DNA of 15,645 nucleotides, from positions 1 to 15,645 of the forward strand of contig CACZQX010000294.1 in assembly GCA_902783445.1 (NCBI GenBank), in the 5' to 3' direction. Numbering within the stretch: position 1 is the stretch's first letter; each line of letters begins with the position of its first letter. The position numbers were made by a program, and so were the translations under genes. The notes beneath the pieces are model-generated. The model was given only the letters and a program-made list of their open reading frames with translations, was not told the origin of the DNA and ran no database searches. Shown here in pieces: positions 7,051-14,309 of the stretch. The DNA is from an uncultured Lachnospiraceae bacterium. Its GTDB lineage: Bacteria > Bacillota > Clostridia > Lachnospirales > Lachnospiraceae.

Positions 7051-7083
7051 TTCAATCCTCCTAGTTTATTCAAATTTTGCCAA

Positions 7084-9255
7084 CTAAATATCATTAACCA
7101 TGACAATGGCATCATTCGCTTCTATTTCAAACTCAACAAGCGAATTTTTAATTTCTTTTGAGTAAGATTTTCCGCTTGTCAGCTCAAAAATTTCGGCTTT
7201 TTTACCCTTAAGGCAAAAATTAAGCTTTGTTTTGCAATCATCGTAATTTACAATCAAAGTATGACGTTTATTGTCTTTTTTGTATTTTACGAATCTTATT
7301 CCTTTAATATCCTCACCCGTATGAATATAAGGGTCGATTAATCCGTCTGTATAAAGACAATTTGATGTATTTTTGGATTTATTCAACATCTTTACACTGA
7401 GATTAATCCTATTATCGATTGCTTTTACTATATCTTTACCGTTATTAAGCAAACTGACATTTTTATTATTAAGAAGCTTTTTTAATAAATCATTGTAACG
7501 ATCTTGATTAATCTTTTCCAAACAAAGCTTTGGTTCAAAGCCGATTAAAAGGACTTTTCCGCCTTCAAGGCAAAATTCATAAATAAGCTTAAGACTTTTA
7601 TATGACATTATTTTGGTCCAAGGAATTATAATCAAAGAAAAGTTTTGTAAATTTGCTTTATTTATAATTCTGCCTTTGTGCTGTTTGAAATTATCCAAAG
7701 CGTCTTCATGCAAAAGTTCAAAATCCAGGTTTGCATTTTGCAATGACGCAAAAAGCTTCTGTAAATTAATATCAAGTTTTTGTGCATCCTTGTTTTTTAC
7801 AACAGGCCCCAGTAAATAACCGTGTTTATAGTTTTGATCTCCGACATAATCGAAGATAAAACTTTCCGTCGGATAATATACGAGACAATCGCTTTCCGAG
7901 ACACCGCCGGTCATAGCCATGTGGAGTCTTCTTATTATGTCGTTTCCAAGTGATGCCTTATCCCAGTCTTTCCACTGGAAAAACTGAGACGGTGGCCAAT
8001 CGTTTTTTCTTTTGCCACGTGTTGAATAAAAGAATCCATGGTTGATAATTCTTTTCATTCCCTGTTGAAAAGCCCAGAATATCATTCTTTTATACTCTTC
8101 AAATGTTAAATCCCAACCGCAACCGGCAAATATTTCGATTGCTGTATCGTCTTTTCCGTAGCTGTGGGCAGCACACGCCCCAAACTTTGCGTTTAAGCTT
8201 CCGATGCCCTTTCCCAAGTGGTCCACCCCGACAATATCAAGGTTTTTGGCCTGTCTCATAAAATCTCCGGAATATCTGACCTGGGATGCTATGGTTTCTT
8301 CTCCCAAAAGGTGGGCATAAAACTTAAGATTTCTTTCATTACACCATTTTTTGAGAAGCCCCAAAAAGTTTTTTCCGAAAAGCTCAGCCACGAAGCTGAA
8401 GTAATCAATTCTGTGGCGACCGCTTTCATCCCCTTCTGAAATAAGGTCAAAAATATGCGGTAAAAAGGAGTAACCTTTAGCTTTTTTAAAGTCATCATCA
8501 AAGCCGTCTTTCCAAACAAAAGCATTTGCCATTCTGGTTTCGTCGTTAAATACGGCTTTAATTTCTCTGCCAAAGTATTTTTTACAGTGCTTGTAATACT
8601 TTTCGTATGTTGATTCAATAAAGCGTTTTGTTACATTATCATCAATATAGTTTACGCAACCGCTTCCGAAGTCATTATAGGAATCGATTCTTATGTTAAC
8701 CAAATATATTAATGTATTTTTTTCCGCTTTATAGTTAAGCACCGGAGAAAACTCATCTTCGCTTATGTACTTGCCTGTGGAAATTGCATTATTGCTTTGC
8801 TTGTCAATAAGCTTTACGTTATAAACAGCTTTGTTGTTTACCGTTCCAAGCTTTCTCAGTTGACACCTGAATACTTCCCCACGCTTTATTTCGTGTTTTT
8901 CGAAATAAAGGTACTGCTCTCTGTTTTTTTCATCCTTGGTTAAGGTCTTGTTACAGGTGCCTGCGGGCCAATCCATTTCGTCATAGAGCCAAAGACTTTC
9001 TTTGTTCTTTCTTTTATATTCCAAAACCACATTTGTTTTTTCGAACCAGTCATCGTCCAAATATCCGCCTATATATCCCTCACCGCCGTTTAGCCTTGCA
9101 TGAGGAACAGTGCTTTTTATGCCGTTTTGGCTTTTAAGCTTTAACTGTCTTACAAGCTCATCGTTATTTAATTTGTCGTTCCAAAACCAAAGAGGAATCT
9201 GTGCTTCGTCCAAGCTTTTTTCACTTTTGGGATTTAACCAAGTTTTTTTATCCAT
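7084..9255 (-). CDS. Cytoplasmic GH106-like glycoside hydrolase
   Basis: This 723-residue protein has no signal peptide and should act on imported sugars in the cytoplasm. The N-terminal half looks like the TIM-barrel of GH106 alpha-L-rhamnosidase-like enzymes: PLWFWNDKLNNDELVRQL (21-38), SLWLYDEMDWPAGT (87-100), a barrel strand with VFNDET (235-240, Glu239), YAHLLGEE (313-320, Glu319/Glu320) and DIVGVDHLG (340-348). These acidic residues are candidate catalytic groups. A Rossmann-like middle domain follows (LIIIPWTKIM, then GGKVLLIGFEP), and then a small beta domain at the C-terminus. It is shorter than many secreted GH106 proteins. The gene starts one base after the permease stop, with the ribosome site inside the permease end. 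Rhamnosidase activity is inferred from distant resemblance; other glycosides are possible. Confidence 0.72.
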   Translation of the reverse strand: MDKKTWLNPKSEKSLDEAQIPLWFWNDKLNNDELVRQLKLKSQNGIKSTVPHARLNGGEGYIGGYLDDDWFEKTNVVLEYKRKNKESLWLYDEMDWPAGTCNKTLTKDEKNREQYLYFEKHEIKRGEVFRCQLRKLGTVNNKAVYNVKLIDKQSNNAISTGKYISEDEFSPVLNYKAEKNTLIYLVNIRIDSYNDFGSGCVNYIDDNVTKRFIESTYEKYYKHCKKYFGREIKAVFNDETRMANAFVWKDGFDDDFKKAKGYSFLPHIFDLISEGDESGRHRIDYFSFVAELFGKNFLGLLKKWCNERNLKFYAHLLGEETIASQVRYSGDFMRQAKNLDIVGVDHLGKGIGSLNAKFGACAAHSYGKDDTAIEIFAGCGWDLTFEEYKRMIFWAFQQGMKRIINHGFFYSTRGKRKNDWPPSQFFQWKDWDKASLGNDIIRRLHMAMTGGVSESDCLVYYPTESFIFDYVGDQNYKHGYLLGPVVKNKDAQKLDINLQKLFASLQNANLDFELLHEDALDNFKQHKGRIINKANLQNFSLIIIPWTKIMSYKSLKLIYEFCLEGGKVLLIGFEPKLCLEKINQDRYNDLLKKLLNNKNVSLLNNGKDIVKAIDNRINLSVKMLNKSKNTSNCLYTDGLIDPYIHTGEDIKGIRFVKYKKDNKRHTLIVNYDDCKTKLNFCLKGKKAEIFELTSGKSYSKEIKNSLVEFEIEANDAIVMVNDI

Positions 9256-9256
9256 A

Positions 9257-10132
9257 TTATCCTTTAACCGCTCCTGCCGCTATTCCGTTAATAAACTGCT
9301 TCTGCATTACCGCAAATACTATAATTAACGGTATGGCGCTTAATACGCACGATGCAAACAGTACGTTCCATTGGGCGGGGTTTTGCGAGTCTCCCAAAAA
9401 TTGAAGCATTCCCACCGGTAATGAGTATTGATCCGATTTTGTGACGAAAACCATCGGAAAGAAATAGTCGTTCCAAATCCACATTCCCTGTGTGATTATT
9501 ACGGAAACGGTAGCCGGTTTCAAAAGCGGAAATACAACGCTGAAGTATCGCCTGATTACTCCGGCACCATCCAAAAATGCCGCTTCTTCTATCTCTTTCG
9601 GTACGCTTTTCATAAATCCCGCATACAAAAATACCGAAAATGGCAAACTACAAGTGATAAACATTATCATCGGTGTAAATCTTGAGTTAGGTATTCCGAA
9701 GCGACCGAAATTTTGCGCAATGGGAACTATAACCATCTGTGCGGGTATTACAAGTCCCGCTATAAAAAAGTAATAAAATGCTTTACTCCATTTGGAAATT
9801 ACCCTTGAAATAGGATAAGCTGCCATGGATGAAATAAACACAACAACAGCTACAGAGCCTGCGGTTGTTATGATACTGTTTAACAATTCTTTTGGATATT
9901 TCATCCTGGAAAATGCTTGCGCATAGCTTTCAAAAGTAAACTGTGAAAAGAGTTTTAAAGGAGATGTCATATTTGACGGATCTCTGAAAGAACTCGATAA
10001 AACAATTATTAGCGGAGCTATGATTATTACGCAAAACGCTGCCAAAACAATATATAAAATAAGAGTTTTCCAGGTGAATTTCGAATAGCTTTCAACTTCC
10101 TTATACACCTTAACTTTATTGCTTTTCTTCAT
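9257..10132 (-). CDS. Sugar ABC transporter permease 2 (MalG/AraQ-like)
   Basis: This inner-membrane permease of a CUT1 carbohydrate importer has about 291 residues and probably six membrane helices. A basic cytoplasmic N-terminus precedes helix 1 (LILYIVLAAFCVIIIAPLI), and the sequence SSSFRDP then follows. The EAA loop that contacts the ATPase is EEAAFLDGAGVIRRYFSVVF near 182-201, and the ending MQKQFINGIAAGAVKG is typical of MalG-type subunits. The ATG at 10132 forms a TGATG stop-start junction with permease 1. An in-frame GTG at 10135 is closer to the GGAGG site and cannot be excluded. It is coupled on both sides, as the next gene starts one base after its stop. Confidence 0.94.
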   Translation of the reverse strand: MKKSNKVKVYKEVESYSKFTWKTLILYIVLAAFCVIIIAPLIIVLSSSFRDPSNMTSPLKLFSQFTFESYAQAFSRMKYPKELLNSIITTAGSVAVVVFISSMAAYPISRVISKWSKAFYYFFIAGLVIPAQMVIVPIAQNFGRFGIPNSRFTPMIMFITCSLPFSVFLYAGFMKSVPKEIEEAAFLDGAGVIRRYFSVVFPLLKPATVSVIITQGMWIWNDYFFPMVFVTKSDQYSLPVGMLQFLGDSQNPAQWNVLFASCVLSAIPLIIVFAVMQKQFINGIAAGAVKG

Positions 10133-11019
10133 CACATCTCCACCTCCTTTTTATTTAAAAGCCGAAGCATAAATATCGTAATTGCTATAATCACTATAAA
10201 TGAAACAACCGACAAAGCGCTGGCCTTGCCCATCATTTGGTCCTTAAAAGCAATCTTATAAATCGTATACATAAGTGTATTTGTTGCTTTTCCCGGACCT
10301 CCGTTAGTCATAATAAATGAATAGTCAAATGCTTTTAATCCGGCTATTACATTTAAAATTATATTTATTGTTATGGTTGATGATATAAGCGGAAGTTTAA
10401 CTTTTGTGAAAAGTTTCCAGGTTGAACAGCCGTCAATCCTGCCCGCTTCAATAAGACTTTCATCAACAGTTTGCAATCCTGCCAAATAGATAATCATCGT
10501 TGTACCGAAACCTTTCCAGATATCAACGATAATAATGGCAATAAGTGCAGTATTGAATCCACCGATAAGGTTGACGTTAGAGCCGTCACCTCCGAACAAA
10601 TCTATTATGGACGAAATCATGCCGCTTCCCGGCATGTATACGTAAGACCAAATAAAACCGACAACAATGGCACTAAACAGAGCCGGCATAAAAGAACATG
10701 TTCTGAAAAATGTTTTGCCTCTGAGTTTTGTATTCAAAGCCATTGCTACGGCCAAACCAAGTATGTTTGTTCCTACAACCACAAGTAAGGCATATATAAG
10801 CGTATTCTTGATTGAATTAACCAATGTGCCTTCACTGAATAATATTTTAAAATTGTCAAATCCTACGAAATTATAGTCATAATTAACACCGTTAAAATCG
10901 GTTACACTGTAGTAAAACAACTGAAAAATCGGTACGACCCAAAATACCACGAACAAAGCCAAAGCAGGAAGCATAAAAAAATAGAGTTTTTTTGGAAAAA
11001 CCAAAGAATTATTTTTCAA
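10132..11019 (-). CDS. Sugar ABC transporter permease 1 (MalF/UgpA-like)
   Basis: This 295-residue inner-membrane permease is the partner of the downstream permease. It begins with helix 1 (YFFMLPALALFVVFWVVPIF, 13-32), followed by YYSVTDFNG and VGFDNFKILF, the usual pattern of MalF/UgpA-type subunits. About six helices are present. The EAA loop is LIEAGRIDGCSTWKLFTKVKLP (189-210). Conserved TNGGPGKATNTLMYTIY-like sequence follows near the last periplasmic loop. The start is supported by GAGGGAGG about 6 bases upstream. A strong hairpin separates it from the solute-binding protein gene, so permease levels are probably lower than those of the binding protein. Confidence 0.95.
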   Translation of the reverse strand: MKNNSLVFPKKLYFFMLPALALFVVFWVVPIFQLFYYSVTDFNGVNYDYNFVGFDNFKILFSEGTLVNSIKNTLIYALLVVVGTNILGLAVAMALNTKLRGKTFFRTCSFMPALFSAIVVGFIWSYVYMPGSGMISSIIDLFGGDGSNVNLIGGFNTALIAIIIVDIWKGFGTTMIIYLAGLQTVDESLIEAGRIDGCSTWKLFTKVKLPLISSTITINIILNVIAGLKAFDYSFIMTNGGPGKATNTLMYTIYKIAFKDQMMGKASALSVVSFIVIIAITIFMLRLLNKKEVEM

Positions 11020-11041
11020 TTTAATCCTCCCTCGCTTATTT

Positions 11042-11077
11042 ATAAAGACCTTGAAGACGCTACTTCAAGGTCTTTAT
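11042..11077 (-). terminator. Intra-operon hairpin between binding protein and permease genes
   Basis: A perfect 15-bp inverted repeat (11042-11056 with 11063-11077) encloses a 6-base loop and lies 17 bases after the solute-binding protein stop. The minus-strand sequence after the stem is AATAAG rather than a clean T-run, because the A/T arms form part of the stem. This suggests partial termination or 3'-end protection rather than a full stop, since the permeases have no evident promoter of their own. Such an element would raise binding protein over transporter. Confidence 0.7.
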
Positions 11078-11094
11078 TAAATTAAGCTTTAAAT

Positions 11095-12411
11095 TTATTC
11101 GCTTGCTGCAAGTAATTCATCAAATTTAGCCTGCATTGCTTTTGTTATATCGTTAACTGTTGTACCCTGTTTTCCGATATACTCGCTAAGTTTTGATTCC
11201 ATTTCATCTTCTGTACCTGCCGGCCAAGCCTGATTGCACCAGTAGAATGCTTTTCCTTCTTCGTAAAGGCTCATGAACTTGTCATAGATAGGATTTACCT
11301 GATCGTAGCCATAACCATATGTAGGAATGATTCTTCCGCTGTCAACATATGCTTTGTACATATCAGATTCGCCATCATAGAGCATTTCAAGGATAGCTTT
11401 ACATTCATCTTTGTACTGTGATCCCGAGTAGATTGCAGGACCTGCGCCCGGTGCCATAGCTGCGTATGTATCACCGTTTGATGCAGGAAGTGGGAAGTAT
11501 CCTCTTGTGAAGTCTACCGCACCTTTAGCATCAACTACAGCCGCATAATCGAATGAACCATCGAAAATCATTGCTGCTTCACCGTCGATGAATTTCTGAA
11601 TAGCCTGTGCAGAACCAAGTCCGAGTGAGCTTGAATCAATGTATCCGTTGTCATAAAGTGTTGTATACATTGAAAGAACTTTGTCCCATGTTCCCTCGTC
11701 AGTAAACTTAGTCTCGCCTGTTCTTAACTGTTTGTCATAATCAGGATTTGCTGCATAGATTTCGCTGCAGGCAATCTGATATAAACCAAACTGCATTACG
11801 TACATATCTTTGTCACCCATTACGATAGGTGTAATTCCGTTATCTTTTAATGTTTTGCAAACATTAAGGAATTCATCCCATGTATTAGGAACAGCCAAGT
11901 TGTACTTAGCAAGCATGTCGGCATTGTAGTATGTACCAAGCATTGTTACACCACTTGGGATACCGTAAACTTCACCATTGTATGTGAATGATGAAGCACC
12001 TACGCCCGAAAGCTCGATTGCTTTCATGTCTGTAAGAGGTTCAAGATATCCGGCTTCAGCAAGTCCAAATACTGAGTTAGCGCCGGCATACATTGGCTGA
12101 ACAAGGATGATGTCAGGACACTCGCCCGAAGCAAGTTTTGTCTTCAATGCTGTGTAGTACTGATCATCAGGTAACTTTGTTACCTCCAATGTGATGTTAG
12201 GAAATGCTTCGTGAACAAGTTCAGGTAAAACCTCTGTTTCGAAGTCATTTTCTGCTGCTGTACCTGAGTACATCATTGTAATGGTGATGTCTCCGTCTGA
12301 GCCACCATTGCCGTTTTCCTTACCGCTGTTATCACATCCTGCCATTGTAAGCAGACCCAGTGACAAAACACCGGCAAGACCAAGAGCTGCAAGTCTCTTC
12401 ATTTTAATCAT
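11095..12411 (-). CDS. Carbohydrate ABC transporter solute-binding lipoprotein
   Basis: This 438-residue extracellular lipoprotein is the substrate-binding component of the importer, family 1 (MalE/UgpB-like). The signal peptide MIKMKRLAALGLAGVLSLGL is followed by lipobox TMAGC with Cys26 and a Gly/Ser/Asn linker. The mature part starts ITITMMYSG and shows EVLPELVHEAFPNITLEV, CPDIILVQP, the NTWDEFLNVCKTLKDNGITPI block and GEAAMIFDGS. All are typical of sugar-binding proteins. The ligand cannot be read from sequence. The start at 12411 is set by GGGAGG; a second Met at 12402 is less well placed. It is the first gene of the transport operon, divergent from the sensor kinase, and its codon use suggests high expression. 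Confidence 0.96.
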   Translation of the reverse strand: MIKMKRLAALGLAGVLSLGLLTMAGCDNSGKENGNGGSDGDITITMMYSGTAAENDFETEVLPELVHEAFPNITLEVTKLPDDQYYTALKTKLASGECPDIILVQPMYAGANSVFGLAEAGYLEPLTDMKAIELSGVGASSFTYNGEVYGIPSGVTMLGTYYNADMLAKYNLAVPNTWDEFLNVCKTLKDNGITPIVMGDKDMYVMQFGLYQIACSEIYAANPDYDKQLRTGETKFTDEGTWDKVLSMYTTLYDNGYIDSSSLGLGSAQAIQKFIDGEAAMIFDGSFDYAAVVDAKGAVDFTRGYFPLPASNGDTYAAMAPGAGPAIYSGSQYKDECKAILEMLYDGESDMYKAYVDSGRIIPTYGYGYDQVNPIYDKFMSLYEEGKAFYWCNQAWPAGTEDEMESKLSEYIGKQGTTVNDITKAMQAKFDELLAASE

Positions 12412-12552
12412 GTTTTTTTCCTCCCTAATAGATTATCATTAAATGATTGTCTAAATCTTAGCACAAAATTAGTGGACTTTTGTTATCAATAAGGGTATAC
12501 TTTTGTTATATACTATTGTTTTTGTTATTGATATAATATCGGAGGGTTTGTA
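12412..12552. promoter_or_regulatory. Divergent control region with three ATAACAAAA direct repeats
   Basis: On the minus strand three copies of ATAACAAAA occur (12520-12528, 12501-12509, 12478-12486), spaced 19 and 23 bases, about two helical turns. The last two share ATAACAAAAGT. The putative minus -10 TAAGAT for the binding protein operon is at 12455-12460 and has no good -35. The repeat at 12478-12486 lies where the -35 should be and the next copy lies just upstream, which is the layout of an AraC-type activator at a class II promoter. An inverted repeat ATCATT-A-AATGAT (12435-12447) covers the expected transcript start. Confidence 0.6.
12473..12501 (+). promoter_or_regulatory. Promoter of the sensor kinase-regulator pair
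   Basis: TGGACT (12473-12478) and TATACT (12496-12501) are spaced 17 bases, giving a start near 12508 and a leader of about 45 bases. A second TATAAT at 12532-12537 lies too close to the ribosome binding site at 12541-12546 to be useful. The promoter overlaps two of the ATAACAAAA repeats, so binding there could also autoregulate this operon. Confidence 0.5.
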
Positions 12553-14289
12553 ATGAGCTTAAAATCTAAGTTTTTTGTAATATTTTTCTTGGTATCCGCC
12601 ATACCTATGGTTGTGGCGAGTGTATTTCTTTTTAACTATTACACAACTCTAAATAAAAATAATATGTTAGACGTTTATGACAATATCTGCCTAAGTGCTT
12701 ACGTATCGACTCAACAATCAATTGAAAAAGTAAAAACAACTCTTGATAGTTTGGCTTTCTACAACGATTCCGAAAATTCCATTATAAATGATATAAAAAA
12801 GTACTCCTCCGGCGAGGAATATAGCAGTTTCGATGTTTTGCAAAGCAACAAAAACATAAAATATTTAGCTGAAAACCTTATCTATTCATCCGAAAACCTA
12901 AACGGCATCTTTATATTCACTTCCGGTGGTCAGGTAATCGGTTACGGCAACAATATTGATATTTTGCCAAATTATAATCCAAGCAAAGACAATTGGTATA
13001 AAGAAACCGTAAAAAGACATGGACGTGTTTATGTAGGCGATGTTTCAGAGAAAAATTTTATAATATACGGTAAAGAATCCATTATTGTGTCCAAAGCACT
13101 TTACAGCTTTGAAAGTCACGAATTTTTAGGGGTTCTGATGGCAGATTTTACACCGGATTTGTTTAATCTAAACAGTGTAAACCCTCTCCCTCATTCGGTT
13201 CTTATTTCCGTTGAGAACAATGACGGAAACATATTGTACTCCAACGTAGATGAGCTTTCATCTCCATATCCGGGAGAAAACAAAGAAAGTCTTATCAATT
13301 CATCTACTTTAAATTTGGACAATATTAAACTTTCGATTTCTGCGAATCCCGATACCTTTTACAAGGATATTGTACCGGTACAAATCGCCATTGTTTCCAT
13401 ATGTATTGTATATGTGATTGTATGTATATTTGTTTCCGTAATGATGTCGGTATCGGTAACTACGCCGATTTCCACTTTAAGTGTATTGATGTCAAGACAT
13501 AAGCTCGGTAACTACGCTGAAAACGATAAATACCTAAAACGAAGCGACGAAATAGGAACTTTATATAACGAATACAACTCCATGATAGAAGAACAAGAAA
13601 AATACATAACCAGCGAATACAAAAACAAGCTGATTTCCTTGGACTCTCAAATGAAATCTCTTGAAGCGCAAATAGATTCCCACTTTTTGTTCAACACCTT
13701 GGAAACCGTCAACTCTCTTGCGGAAATCAACGGAGTGGATGATATTTCCAATATTTCGATATCTTTGGGTAATATGTTAAGATATAGCATTAAATCCAAA
13801 AGCGAGCTTGTTACCGTTGCCGATGAGCTTGCAAATGTGGATGATTATATCACTATTCAAAAGATTCGATTTAACAACAAATTTAAACTAATAACAAATA
13901 TAGATGACGGTATACTTAATTGCAGAGTTTTAAAGCTTACTTTTCAGCCTCTCGTGGAAAATGCTTTGCAACACGGTCTGTTAAAATGCGAGGCCGGAGA
14001 TACAATCACAATTTCATCCAGAGTAAAAGGCGATATGCTCTACTTTGACATTTCAGATAACGGCGTCGGAATAAACGAAAGCCAACTTGAACAAATAAGA
14101 GAAAACTTAAAACGTCCGCCCGAATTTAAGGAACTCGGCAAACGTTCAACCCAAAGCATCGGACTTAAAAACATCAGCAGCAGAGTCGAGCTCTACTACG
14201 GTGCGGGCTTCGGACTTATAATAAACAGCAAAGAAAATGAGGGAACAAAAATTACAATTAAATTCCCTTTTATAACCACTGAAAATTAA
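12553..14289 (+). CDS. YesM-type sensor histidine kinase
   Basis: This 578-residue membrane sensor has one helix at about 7-29, an extracellular Cache-like sensing region from about 30 to 272, a second helix near 275-299, a HAMP linker (TTPISTLSVLM... to about 350) and a cytoplasmic kinase core. The phosphoacceptor is His377 in DSHFLFNTLETVN. This family usually has PHFL, and here the proline is serine. The ATP-binding domain shows the N-box LVENALQHGL (467-476), DNGVGI (502-507) and SIGLKNI (535-541). Such kinases sense extracellular sugars, sometimes through the binding protein of a linked importer, and phosphorylate a YesN-type regulator, here the next gene 20 bases downstream. GGAGGG supports the start. 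Confidence 0.95.
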   Translation: MSLKSKFFVIFFLVSAIPMVVASVFLFNYYTTLNKNNMLDVYDNICLSAYVSTQQSIEKVKTTLDSLAFYNDSENSIINDIKKYSSGEEYSSFDVLQSNKNIKYLAENLIYSSENLNGIFIFTSGGQVIGYGNNIDILPNYNPSKDNWYKETVKRHGRVYVGDVSEKNFIIYGKESIIVSKALYSFESHEFLGVLMADFTPDLFNLNSVNPLPHSVLISVENNDGNILYSNVDELSSPYPGENKESLINSSTLNLDNIKLSISANPDTFYKDIVPVQIAIVSICIVYVIVCIFVSVMMSVSVTTPISTLSVLMSRHKLGNYAENDKYLKRSDEIGTLYNEYNSMIEEQEKYITSEYKNKLISLDSQMKSLEAQIDSHFLFNTLETVNSLAEINGVDDISNISISLGNMLRYSIKSKSELVTVADELANVDDYITIQKIRFNNKFKLITNIDDGILNCRVLKLTFQPLVENALQHGLLKCEAGDTITISSRVKGDMLYFDISDNGVGINESQLEQIRENLKRPPEFKELGKRSTQSIGLKNISSRVELYYGAGFGLIINSKENEGTKITIKFPFITTEN

Positions 14290-14309
14290 GATATTAAGGA
14301 GATTTCAAA

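Noticed and set aside
8289..8618. A 109-residue minus-strand frame within the glycoside hydrolase gene
   Set aside because: It is an out-of-frame reading of the conserved hydrolase and has no start signal.
12478..12528. The spaced repeats as a CRISPR or iteron array
   Set aside because: The units are only 9-11 bases, there are three copies with short unequal spacing, and there is no cas or replication gene. A regulator site is the better reading.
12532..12537. TATAAT as the -10 of the kinase promoter
   Set aside because: Transcription would start inside the ribosome binding site at 12541-12546. The pair at 12473-12501 is better spaced.
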